Part shown: piece by piece, positions 1 to 13,300 of the stretch
Position numbering within the stretch: position 1 is the first letter of the stretch
Layout of the letters: each line of letters opens with the position of its first letter
Assembly: GCA_934045075.1 (NCBI GenBank)
Contig: OW203721.1
Coordinates: forward strand, 26,160,181 to 26,224,180
Length of the DNA: 64,000 nt
Source: Yponomeuta sedellus
Lineage: Eukaryota; Arthropoda; Insecta; Lepidoptera; Yponomeutidae
Direction of reading: 5' to 3'
The notes under the pieces: generated by a model
What the model was told of the DNA's origin: nothing
The model's database searches: none
What the model saw: the letters and a program-made list of their open reading frames with translations, nothing else
Program-made: the position numbers and the translations under genes

Positions 1-1200
1 CGATGTTTTCGTCACAGTTAGCGAGTGGCTTTGCCATACAAATGTATTTGATTCAGATGAATTATGTTAACATTTACATGTGGAGATACACAAAGTTACC
101 TATTTGTCTAATTCTAGTAAGGGTGGGTCAATTGGATCATACATTTTGCACTTGCAATCGCCCTCGCGAACTATTTGCCTCACCTCCGCTGGCGCTTTAC
201 CAAATATCTAACTAAAACTAGCCTACTTATCTACAAAAGTACTCGCAAACGGCTACCGTATAAACTAAGGAGTTTAGTACAAATTATTTTACCAATTTTT
301 TTCTCCAAAATGATCTAGGGAAACTTCACAACGGACACCTTGTTTTACTTTTAAAGTTTATTAATTCGTAGTTTTTGTGTTATCTTCTTTCTACATATAA
401 TATTGTCGAAAAATGAATCGCTGAATGTGTTGGTAAGCGCAAATCTTGAGAGCAGCTGAACCGATTTCGCTAATTCTTTTTTTAGAATATTCCTTGAAGT
501 CCGAGGATGGTTGCAGCTGAATGAGTTTGCTCCAATCACCCTAAGCGCATGCGTTAATGAGCACTTAGCTCGTCAGTCAAGGCGAAGAGAGCTTCTGTTC
601 AAGTCTTGTTTGCTTTTTTCAGGGATATCCATTTTTCCGGGTACAGTGTGTTCACGTGATCGGTTAATTGTTGTGTTTTGTTGTATGGTTTAAATTTTAA
701 GTATTCTGTCGGCAAATAAATGTATTATTTTCTTCCTTCTACTACATTTACCAATAGCAATGCGGGTTGAGTACAAATGCTAACCTGATTTGGATATAAT
801 TCTTATTATAGTGAAAGCTTTAGTACCTTGGTTTAGTAGCAGTTAATGCGACAAAACTGCCATGATTCGTTTTGATCCCCTGATCAAAGTATGCAAAAAG
901 GGCATAATCAGGTTACTGATAGGTGCAATTGGTAGATTATGAAAAACTGGAGCTACGGAGGGAAGGAGGGAACCCTATAATGTAAGGCCTGAGGGGCTGC
1001 ACTTCCCGCAGTGCCGGGCAAGTTGACCAGAAATGGTCCAAGAAAAGGGAGATCACAACTTTGAAGACAACATCATAACTCAAAAACTGTAATTTCCTAG
1101 GTGGGCAGTTACATTTATCTGGGGCATTGAGAGATTTCCGTATGTGTGTGTAAAAGTAATCGCGAGGTAACACTACTTACATGTTGTTAACTGTTCCCAG
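1..1200. other. Region upstream of CPT1 coding exon 1
   Basis: AT-rich sequence with no supportable exon. The only recognisable item is a Helitron fragment near 391-510. An untranslated first exon and promoter of CPT1 may lie here or further upstream, but I cannot place them. Confidence 0.5.
391..510 (+). mobile_element. Helitron (Lep1-type) fragment
   Basis: Matches the 5' two thirds of the short elements at 7584-7771 and 51826-52012 (AAATGAATCGCTGAATGTG ... TAGAATATTCCTTGAAGT). The CTAG 3' end is missing. Confidence 0.7.
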
Positions 1201-1212
1201 TGAGGCCCCAAG

Positions 1213-1353
1213 ATGGCGGAAGCTCACTCGGCGGTGGCGTTCTCGTTCGCGATCACGCACGATGGTTGGGACGTCAACTTCGACCGGGAGGTCCTATCCC
1301 TGGTGTGGGAGTCCGGCGTTCGGTCCTGGAAAAAACGCCTGGCGCGTTTCAGG
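1213..1353 (+). CDS. CPT1: CPT1 coding exon 1
   Basis: Encodes residues 1-47, the cytosolic regulatory N-terminal domain ending in [10 protein letters not shown]. The acceptor AG at 1199-1200 precedes 12 nt of 5' UTR; the donor is GTGAGT at 1354. Ends in phase 0. Degenerate copies of its central part follow in the intron. Confidence 0.96.
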
Positions 1354-4300
1354 GTGAGTGTCAGAGCGTCAACTTTGACTGCGAGTTTCTGTCTCTGGCT
1401 GGGTACTGGATAGAGTGGTTGGTGGGTAAATAAAACGACTGGCGCTGTTCATGGAGGCTTGGACGTCAACTTCGACCGGATTGATCTATCCCTTGGAGAC
1501 CAGAGTTGCGTTCCGGATGAAATGGCACCGAGCCGATGACGACTATTTCTGCCAGGATCACGTCTTGACACGACATGCGCATAATAGGAAGGTTATGCCA
1601 AAACTAACTTAAATAATATAGTTGTTGACATCCGTGGTTAGTGATTACATACTCTTTGGTTGAGGCCACGGATCGTAGAGGGAGTAAAATCTATCTACGC
1701 CACGGATGTAAAAAATCTCTGATGATCAGTACGATGAAATACAAAGTACAAAGCACGAAGGTAAATATTTACGTAATTCTGTAATACTTAATCTGTGTTA
1801 ATTTTTTACTGACAGTCCTTCTGTCAGATGTCAAAACAATAGGATTTGTTTGTCGGGATCGTGGTCGGGATACGTATCCTCTATGGTCCAATACCACATT
1901 GGGTTATTTAAATGTAGGTAATAAATGGAAGCCTTTGCCCAGCAGTGGGACACAGCAAACAGCAAACGCTATATAAAAAAGTGCCGTTTTTGCCACAGAT
2001 TAATATCTGAGGTTTGGTTTAATTGTTCTGTGGTTTAACGTCACAGAATTCAAAGATGACGTGACTAAACTGTACGTCTGGTGACGAACGAATGAACCAA
2101 AGAGTAGAATGAACATCCTTGAATGCGTCTCTATCACAGGTCTCTATTAATTTAACCTCCACTGTGGCATGAACGTACTAAAACTACACGTACTACCCAA
2201 CTGCTTTAATCACACTTTTTTAATTTCTTATGAAATTGCCTCGATAGTCTAGCGGTTAACACGCTTGAATATATAAACAGAGATCGTGGGCTCGATTCCC
2301 ATTGCAGGCCGCCCTACTAATTCCGAACAAATGACCTCAGTCTGAGTGTTTTTTCATTTTTGTGATGTCCTGGCCTGGTTACTATAGAGCAGGGTATCCT
2401 AGTTTGGGACCGGGACAAGTCATTGTGTTTTGTGGAGTTTATTATTATTACGAATACTAAATACGCCTATGCCATTCCTTGTTGTGGATCCACTATTGTC
2501 CATCAGTGAATTGTAATAAAGTTAGCGGCCTGTGACAACAGTACGATCGGCACAAGCCAGCTAGGTGATTGATTGATTTATTTATTTATAAAGAGTTTAA
2601 TTTTACTTCGAGCGCCCAAGCCGCCTGAACTTAAAAGACCTTGTACACTTTATACTGCGCTTTATACGCCGTACATAAGCGTGCATATTTCTATTTGCTG
2701 TTTTGATTTGACAGTTTTTGGCTGCAAATAAACAGGTTGCTGGGGCAAATAATAGGTTTTCGATGTTAGTAAAATTACCTCACGTGATTTACGAGGAGTC
2801 ATGTACGAGCGATGTTACGTTCGATAGATTCAAAAATTCTAGACGTTTGTTTATTGGGTAGTGATGTAATTACACTATTTTTATTTTTAATGCACTAACC
2901 CGTGCTAAGGAACAAATTTAAAAACCTATTTAGAGGCTAAAAATTTCACCCATGCCGGGATTCGAACCCGCAACCTCTGGCTATCCGTACCAGCGCTCTA
3001 CCAATTGAGCCAATGGGCGACTCGCGGCATCAGTGAAATTTCGAACCTCCTTACAATATTCTCTGTATTACGTACAGGCAGCGACATCTGACTTAAGCAA
3101 ATTGCATTACTTACAGCCCCGACTACCTACTTTGCAGTTAGGTTTAACATCGGAACGATATCACTGTACCCACATGATTACACTATTTTTATTTTTAATG
3201 CACTAACCTGTGCTAAGGAACAAATTTAAAAACCTATTTAGAGGCTAAAAATTTCACCCATGCCGGGATTCGAACCCGCAACCTCTGGCTATCCGTACCA
3301 GCGCTCTACCAATTGAGCCAATGGGCGACTCACGGCATCAGTGAAATTTCGAACCTCTTTACAATATTCTCTGTATTACGTACAGGCAGCGACATCTGAC
3401 TTAAGCAAATTGCATTACTTACAGCCCCGACTACCTACTTTGCAGTTAGGTTTAACATCGGAACGATATCACTGTACCCACATGATTACACTATTTTTAT
3501 TTTTAATGCACTAACCCGTGCTAAGGAACAAATTTAAAAACCTATTTAGAGGCTAAAAATTTCACCCATGCCGGGATTCGAACCCGCAACCTCTGGCTAT
3601 CCGTACCATAGTGATGTAATTATAGACACTGAAGATATGAATTCAGCTGTTCAGATATAGATTTGCTTTACTCATTAACTTGTTAAGTAATTAGATTGTA
3701 AATAAAAAATCTATGCCGACATCGGTACCTCGGCTATAAATGTCAGGGTATGGGTAAATGGTCGGTAGGGAGACCAGCGACTCGATGGTAGGGTGGTTTT
3801 ACTACATAGAAGCTAACAATAATTCTGAATCGTAGGGGATTTTCAATGGGGATTAGTGGAGTAACCCAGCTGGTCGTATAAGTTGCTAGCTTTTGAGAAG
3901 CGTATGAGAAGATGGTCAGTGTTATCCGTCGTAATGCTAACATAACGGTTGTGTAGTGAACATTTTGTACAATATTGGTTACCGACTGGTTGAAGTCAGG
4001 TAAGAATCGTATTGTAGTGTAGGACGCCGTCCGACTAGGTGGGATGACGATATGCGAAAAACTGCAGGCAGATGCTGGCTGCGGCAAGCTGAAGACAGGG
4101 CGTTATGGCGTGCATTAGGGGAGGGCTATGTCCAGCAGTGGACTAGCATAGCCTGACGATGAAGGATCGTATTGATGTTCATGTTCAGTACAAGTAAGCT
4201 CCATTCATGGGCTGAACAGTGAACCTATCGGTCCACTTCAAATATGTCATTTAGAAGGTGTTAACAGCCCATCATTGACAGTAGCGCATCTGCCTACCAT

Positions 4301-7300
4301 GCAAGAGGTTCCGGGTTCGAATCCCGGGTGGGGACGAAAAAACAACTCCAGGTCTTGGATGTTTACATCTTTGTGATATCGTTGTTTCTGGTTTCCACAA
4401 CACGGTATCCTAGTGTGGGGCCAGAAGCAATGCATGTGTCTGTATATAAATGTTATAATGTTATTATCAAAAGACTTTGGTTGCTATCCCTAGGGATTAC
4501 TATGTTAGCCGAATTGTGTCCAAAAATATCTTGAAACATAGTTTCTAGAGTAGAATATTCTTTTAGCCAGAAAAGAGCCACGCCCAAGTAGGTTTTAGAC
4601 GAAAATCAGCTAACAAAATTTCTTGCGGCAAGTAGACTAAAACCCACCTTTCTGCCTACAGAACAGCGTGCACAATGGCGTGTACCCGGGCCACCTGCAG
4701 TCGCTCTATGTGCTGTGGTCGATACTGGTCGCCGCACACTTCAGCGGCTTCAACATACCTTTCGGGCTGGTGCAGAAAGCCCTCGCGGTGCTACCGAGGT
4801 TGGTCCCAGTAATAGGTCCCAGGTCCGAAACTTCCGATACTTATCCGATTTCAAACATTCCTTAAAATGGCATTCCTTAATACATCATTATTTAAAATGG
4901 AAGAAGCTCCATTTTAAATAATTGTGAAGGAATTTTAATCGGGCTTATCCGAATTCAAATGGTGCGGCATGCATTGCTAGTGCAGAACAAGGTCCTCATG
5001 TGTTGTTGGTCGTTAATCTGCAGACCACCAGCGAGATGGTCCGGCGAACCGAGTAACCGGTAAGCAGTGGTTGCGATACACCGTGAGAAGTGATCATGGA
5101 TAGGCTTAGACGTGGCATAAGCCAGTCTTAGCACTGTTTGACGATTAATAATCCAGCCTATAATCGTCCCACTACGTAGTCCTTCTCTCAGAGAGAGAGT
5201 ACGGGCTTATTTACCACGCGTGCCCACCGTGGATTAGCAATTTCAAGCGGAGAAGTATTTAAACACCAGAGGTACTCAGGTTCCCTTACGATGTTTTCCT
5301 TCACTGCTAGCGAGTGGAATTGCTACTACAAATTCGCAAATGTATGTAACTTAGAAAACAAAGTCATTGTTTGAACCCACGACCTCTCATCAGGTCAATT
5401 ACAATTTTAAAAACCTAATTAGAGGCTAAAAATTCCACCCATGCCGGGATTCGAGCCCGCGACCTCTGGCTATCTGTGCCGGCGCTCTTCCAACTGAGCT
5501 AAAGGGCGACTCAGCGACTCATCAGTGAAATTTCGAACCTCTTTACAATATTCTCTGTATTACTTACAGGCAGCGACATCCGGCTGAAGTAATTTGCATC
5601 ACTTGCAGCCTTGCAGTTATTTTTATTACGTATTTGTGGAAAACTAAATAAATGTCTGTGGTTGCAGCTCATCGACGATGTGGCAGGTGGTAGCATGTCT
5701 CCTGGCTGCGCTCACCATGTGGCTCTCCGTCATATTCCTCATGCGGTACATGCTCAAAGTGCTGCTCATGTATAAGGTAATGCTGTTGTTGGCGAAAGCG
5801 CTTCAGGAATCCAGGGAGAATGCGTTGTAATAATTTAAAGGATTTTTCTTCGGTAACACAAGTTTATTCGTCAGCCATTGTTGCGTAAGAGAGTCACACA
5901 GGTACAGGGCATAGACAAGATTTAGTAGTATTGAAAATAGCGCCATCTATAGCAATCTATAAGAAGCGTTGAAGCGATAACAGACATTATGACATTGGTG
6001 CTACTATTATACATTGCCGCCAGATGGCGAGAGCTGTCTTTAGACAGCTGTGTTAAAAAACTGTTAAAGCAACAAGTGAAACAAGTAAAATTAAATCCGT
6101 TAGTATTCTATGGTCATGACCGACGTGTTATTATTCCGGTTTTCACATAAAAGAGAAGATTAGAAGCGAATGTTGATGAGGTGAATGTGATCTGTCAGAA
6201 TCGTGGTAAGTGGCAGTCTCTGGTCTTTGCCTACCCCTCTGGGATACAGGTATGTGTTAATGTTATGTTTATTTGAATAAAATCGACACGCCCGGTCGGA
6301 TTATTCGGACAAAAAATAAAGTAATTCATGATATAAGTTGGACCCTTACAAGAAGGGTGCAAATTGGACCGTAATACCGTTCCTGCCTTGTTTGGGTAAA
6401 GTTCTTGCCGGAGTGGTCAGAGTTAGCAAATAACTAAAAATCTTGGCCTAATCCTCTCCTTCTCAGGGACACTTACGCTATGTAATCGACGTAACATGGG
6501 TTTTATAAAAACCACAAAGTCACTAAATGTAATAATGAGGAAAATATGATAATTTAGTTTCTTCTAGTTTATAGTCATTTCATTTCATAAAGCTTTAGTT
6601 TCACTAAATCCTTAGTTTTTGTGCAATACCCTACCTGCATCAGTAGCACTTTCGGGAGCCCAAGATACAGGATTCACCTAGAGTGGGGCCCACCAGACAC
6701 TGTACACTGCCAATCATCTTTTTGTAAATAAATAATTTTAACTTTTATTTTACTTTACTAATAACCGGTTTCCCGTCCTCCAGGGTTGGATGTACGAGTC
6801 TCGGGCGCCCGGCTCCGTCATCTCGCTCAGGACTAAGCTGTGGGCCAGCGTGGTGAAGGTTCTGTCGGGCTGGAATAAGCCCAAGCTCTACAGCTTTCAG
6901 GGCTCGCTGCCGCGCCTGCCGCTGCCCAGCGTCAAGGATACCATGACCAGGGTGAGCTGGATTAGTGGTTAGGTTAGGAATAGAGAGAGGATAATGTCGG
7001 AAAATTACCCAAACGTTTTTACTGCCGGTAGGGGTGATGGTGATGAATTAGGTATAAATTGCTTCCGTTTGACTACAAGTGTCAGATGGGAAAATTGTCA
7101 TCTCAACTAAACGTAGTGGTTATATTCTCTTTGATAATACTTTCAACCAAAAACGAATGTTTGTCTATCGGCGCTTTCTTATGCATTGAGACCCAAAAAC
7201 TCAGATTCATTTAAATGAATCTGAGTTAGAAAAACTCAGATTCATTCAAATGAATCTGAGTTTTTGTCCAGTAAGTATAACTTTACATCTGTGGTATAAC

Positions 7301-10300
7301 TGTAATCTTTGTCTTTTTAATCTGTTAGAATTTTGAAGCAATAATTACATCTGTTTGTCAAGCCATTTCTTTTTAAACTATCAAATCGCTTGTAGCCCCA
7401 GCTGCCTGTAAAGATTTTATTCAACGTAGCGCAGAAACTGAATGTTACAAGTCAAATTAGGTGTCCATTTCAAAACCTATCTTTATCTAGAAAAGATCTA
7501 GAAAAAACGGACAAAAATAAACTGCAAGCTGAGTCTTTTCAAAGTCTTCAATTAACAGAGTTTATCATAATAATTATAAAATACTAGCAGACCCAGCGAA
7601 CTTCGTACCGCCTAACAGTCGATTTTTTATTATTATTATTTTTTCTCTCCGTAAGTACCACCCTCGTACTTCAAGGAATATTCTAAAAACAATTAGCGAA
7701 ATCGGTTCAGCTGCTCTCGAGATTTGCGCTTAACGACACATTCAGCGATTCATTTTTATATTATATATAGATGGAACTCATGCATTGTACTGGCTTTAAT
7801 TCCAGACATCATTGTCATCTAAATCAACATAGGGCGTAACATAGGAAAAAAAAAATTCATGGACATATTACACAGATCTCGTTAGCCCTATACTAAGTAC
7901 AACTAAATGACTTGTGTTATAGGTGCTAACTCGACGATAGATTTAATACAATAAATACATAGATAACATCCAAGACCCGATACCAACTAGAAAAGTTCGT
8001 TTCCTAGTTTGACCCGGCCGGGGATCGAACCCGAGACCTTCGGTTTTACAGCAGCGTACCAAACCGCTGCGCCACCGAGGCCGTCTTGATGGCAGTCGTT
8101 AAGCCAACTCGGAGGCTTTAGGGCGGCTTCAAAACTTGTGACAGTAAGACCAGCCACTAGTTTTGCAAGCCTCCACCAATCCGTACTTGGTCCCCGTGGT
8201 GGAGTACGGCCTTCTTCAGGGAAGACACCCGTGCCCCTCGGATAGTTTTATATTGTTGGATAAATTTGGGTCATACAACTCAGATTAATCTTCGAAAGCA
8301 TCAAAATAAAAAAAAACCGTTACCGACAATTCTGAATTTAATGACATTACAGACTAAACTTGTTTTAATCTGCGGTTTTAACTTCTAGTACCTGGTGAGC
8401 GTCCGCCCACTGCTCGACGATGAGAACTTGAAACGCGTGGAGCGGCTGGCACGGGAGTTCGAGCAGACTATCGCCGTCAAGCTGCAGCGGTATCTCGTGC
8501 TCAAGTCCTGGTGAGTTGGCAAGCCACACCTCCAAGCCTAATGTTTAGGCTACTGCTCGTGAAGATTCGCGTTGCGATAAAACACAAGAGACGAAAATGG
8601 AAAAATACATATATATTTTCTTACATAACGTGTTTTATCTAAAACAATGTCCAATGATCACCTCCGTCCTTCATTGTGTTCTTTTAAGTATGTTTTTTCT
8701 TATAAACGGTATAATATGAAGTAATTCATCTTTATGTACCGTTCATGTCGGCGCATTAAGTACAAAAATATTTTGTTTAATTATATACTTGCGCCGACTA
8801 CCTGTTTTTCTGCTACTTTTTTGTCAATAGTGGTCTGGAAGAAAGTAATTTTAATAATAAGGCCGCCAATTGTACTTGTGAGGAGGGATACTATTTCTCC
8901 TCAACAATGAAATGATAAGAAGGTTTTTAGGATTCAGCAGGAATATAATTTGGTGCGCCAGAAAATTCGTGACAGCAAAAACGAGTTACTTTACGTGACT
9001 GTTTGTATGACACTTGTGTCGCGCGGCGGCGAGAGTATTCCGCTGGCCAGCATGCGTGAGGCGCGCGAAAGCTCCATGTAGGAAGCACAACATACTGTAC
9101 AAGGAGTATGTTATTGTTTAAGTCTTCAATGTGATTGCTGGTGTACATGCAATAAAGAATATTCTATCTATCTATCTATGTTATTGTATTACTGTGACTA
9201 TTTGACTATCCGCCACCGTCTCACATTCTCGCCACGAGTCTACTGTAGCTGTGCGTAAGGGCTATTCCTTTCCAAGGGCTATTCCACCGGTGAAATAAGC
9301 CAGCTGAAAGACTCCGGCAGAGCTTCGCCACTGCTACTATGCGCGGTAGTACTGTTATCATTGAATTTCAGTGCCTCCTTGTACTCTCCGTGCATTATTA
9401 TGAAGGATAGATCATCGTCTTTCTTTACTGGCTGTACTTCCCATTTGTAATCATTGCTTCCCTTCGGAGACTTGTAGGCAAAAGCGTTTCTCTGACCGTC
9501 GGCGCTTGCTTCCGCTTCAAGATCCAAAAACATATCGAGCTCTACATTCCTTATGCTAAAGTAGACCTTATTATTCACAAGTAAAGGCTTGAATTCCCAT
9601 TGCGTATTGGCTTCTATTTTCAGCGGTTCCAATTTCTTCTTATTGAGAATTTTAACATTGTGTCCTTGGTAGATCTCTTTGATGGCAGTAGGAAAATGGT
9701 TTTTGACTAACGCTTCCGCCTCAAGCCATAGCTTGTAAGCGTATGTCATTGTGTTCTGGCTGCCTTCTGTGAGTAGTTTGTCAAGGAGGTCTTTAATGAT
9801 GGTATGATCACTGCCGTCCAAAGATTTAGTTATCTTCACTGCCTTTATGTAGGCTGCCCTGGTGATGCTTTGGTACAACTCCTCACTGATATCCTGCACG
9901 TTTAAATACGCCCTGTAACTGTCGAATAACGTGACCTCCTTATACAGAGATTCCAATACAAATCCGAAACAGTATACAAGACCTTTCTTGCTTAACTCAA
10001 GTTCCAGATTCTTGACATCAGCCGAGATTTCATCGAAACCATAGATAACCACTTTCCCTTCATCCCTGTTCACCATCCGCGCGATGTCAGCCGCGCAACT
10101 TTTGTTAATCGGAGCGCCCATCAGTGTCACCATTTTCACAGAGTTATCCTTAATATAGGCGCTGGTGTCGCAATTCACGTAGCTTATCGCCGGTACTCTA
10201 TTGGGGATTTTGCTGTTCCTATTGGGCCCGTTGCTCACCAGTTGGAACTCGTGGTTAACGCAGTAGCTGTCTCTGAAGCCGCTGGAGCCGAATTCGGTTG

Positions 10301-13300
10301 TAATATGCCCCTCGCCCCAGTAGTCAACTAGTGCTATCAAGTCGTCGTTCGAGGGAATCTTGATGATATTGTAATCCCCCACGTAAGGGATCTCGGAGTA
10401 CGGGAACCGTTTGTCAGTGTTAGTCACGTAGTTGGGCCGTTTGGAGAGTTTCCACAATGTTTTTGAATGCATTTTGTCTCGACTATCAATTTCAATTATT
10501 TATGATTGACATATTGAATCACACTGTAGTGTGATCGTGTTGTGTTCGAAGACTCTTTATACTTTTATGCATAAGTAGCCGTGGTAATAGTGTAACCACA
10601 CTTTATCATTTTGTGGTGTGCCGTGTGGAATGAACTAGGGCGTGCTTGTGTTATTAATTGATAAAAAAAAAGGTAACCTATTATAATATTCCAGCACCAA
10701 AGGCATTTTTTTATTTTTTATTAGAATGAAAACAAATTATTCGAATTTACATCTACGTAATGAGATAGCCCATACAGCGCTCAGTGGCACCACTAGATGG
10801 GTGAATAGACCACTCGGACGCTGTAATGCTTCGGATATTGTTTTTTAGATGATGTCAGCCTTGCTCACAGGAAACACGACTTAATACATGCAGAGCCAAG
10901 CATGCTATGGTTTCCTCAAGTTGCTTTCCTTAAACTTAGCGTTTCGCGATTTTGAATTTCAATGAAACTGTTATGGATTTTCTTGCCTTCTCCTTTTATC
11001 TGAACTTTTACCAGAAAAGCGAGGGCACGAACTACAACGCGTCGCATCTTTTCCGCGCTCTCAGCCCGCGTCATTTCTCCGTGCTCCAGGTCTTAGTCGA
11101 CGTTAGCCTATGATAAGACAAGATAGAATATTCTTTATTGCACCATGAAAAAAAAACAAAAGAAAATCAAATCACTTATTTGCAAAATAACTAGTGACAC
11201 AAATAGAATTAAAACTCGTAATACAAAAAACATATATAATATTTACAAAGTTACATAGAACAACCGGTGCATTAAGTGCATTAAGCACGCCCTTGTACAT
11301 TTACTCATGTAATTAGTGCAATGAAGAATTAAAATAAATAGTAATAACCGGTGGCCTTATTTCTGCCACACAACGTTACGATGGATGGTTGCTGAAGGAA
11401 ATTAGAAAGAAGGGTAGCCAATTTGTATATTGATACGTACTAGCCTAATTACCTTTTCCGCGCAGGTGGTCAAGCAACTACGTCTCCGATTGGTGGGAGG
11501 AGTACGTGTACCTGCGCGGGCGCTCCCCGCTCATGGTCAACTCCAACTTCTACGGCATCGACGCCATCTGCAAGAAAGAGACGAACAAGCAGGCCGCCCG
11601 CGCCGCCGTAATCATCCATCTCTGTCTGCAGTTCCGACGGCTGATCGATAGGCAGGAGTTGGAGCCCGTAAGTAGGAGAGAGACAGATTACTGCGAGTAT
11701 GGGAGAGATAGAGTCATTACTTAGCGTGGCGCCTCACGGCGCCAGTGAAAGGGTAACGAAATAATAAGAAAACACGTATGACTTCAGTAACACTGTATTT
11801 ATTATAAAACTGTACAAATAAAGCTGATCAGTAAGTGACATACGCGTCGAATTGATAAGCTCCTCCTTTTTTTAAGTCGGTAAAAAATATAATTTGCAGG
11901 GTAAAAATTATTGTCAGTAATAGTTCGTCATAGGTGAAGTAGCAAGACGCTTCCGAAAGAAATCTAGAATGGTAATTTAAAATTTTGATTTATAAATATG
12001 ATAGGACCGAATGAAAGAAATATCGAAAATGGTGTAAAGAAGTTTGAACTATTACACTTAAAACATTTTATTTAATGTAACAAATATACCAAAATATACA
12101 TGGCCCAGGCCTTTTCTTATACAGAGAGAGAGAACGTATTAATCAGCACGCGGGCTCATAGTACATTGGCAATTTCAAGCCTCACCTCACACTTAAATGT
12201 CGGGATCCGTACCTACGACCTTTCCAATGTGAGGCCGGGCACTATCGCTACGCTACTACTGCTGTATTTATTTAGTGTAAATTAACGAAATTGGCACTAA
12301 TAATTCACGCCACCTCTATTCAGGTACTTAGATCTAAGAATTCCGCACACAATTAACCTCATAGTTGGGCCATTGTACTTAGCAAGCGCTGAGGTTCGTT
12401 GACACTTCCTTAAGATGTTTTCCTTTACCGTCAGCGAGTAGTATTGCTACTATAACTTCACGAATGTAAACAACTTAAAAAACTAATTCATTGGTACATG
12501 CCGAGACGGGATGAACCCACGACCTCCCGATTGAGAGGCCGGCGTTCACCGCTCCGCTATTACCGCTTCACCCTAATGTCACCCTATTACTCGGCATTAG
12601 TTTGTCCACTGTCCAACGTCGTCGTCAGGCTATACTAGTCCACTGCTGGACATAGCCCTCCCCTAAAGAGCGCCACGTTGTGCTATCATAGGGGGTAATG
12701 CCCATAATCCCCACGCTGGGCATGCGGTTTGGGGATCGCAGTTCGGTGGAATTGTACTGCAGGGGGCGCTGCTGCCCACCCCCCGGTTTGTGTCCCTTAG
12801 TCGCCTTTTACGACGCCCGCGGGAAGAATTGGGTTGGTGCTATTCTCTAGGCCGACACCACACAGCAACCTGTCTCTTCAAAAACCTTCTCTCGCCCCCA
12901 AGATAATGCTGCAAGGCATGGTCCCGCTATGCTCGTGGCAGTACGAGCGGCTCTTCAACACGGTGCGAGTGCCCGGCGTGGAGACGGACAAGATCGTCCA
13001 CTACCAGGACTCCGGCCACATCACCGTGCACCACCGCGGCCGGTACTTCAAGCTGGCCGTCTACTCGCGCGGCCGGCTGCTGAAGCCCGCCGAGATACAA
13101 GTGTGAGCGCGCCCTAACAGCCGAGAAAAATTAATTAAGCTCAGTTGTAACTTCGTTATTAGATTATTACGTAGCATGTGATTCACGCCATACGCGCCAC
13201 GCGTAACTGATGGGCGATAGGGCCAAAAAGTTCTCGAATAGAGACCATATATCGGCAAGCGTAGCGTAGGACAACCAGCCAACCAAAATGGACAGAAGAT

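Noticed and set aside
2945..3018. tRNA genes at the repeated GGTTCGAATCCC sites
   Set aside because: A and B boxes and even a cloverleaf can be drawn, but the same sequence continues into a repeated 308-bp unit, the base before the anticodon is C, and copies are truncated. They are SINE heads.
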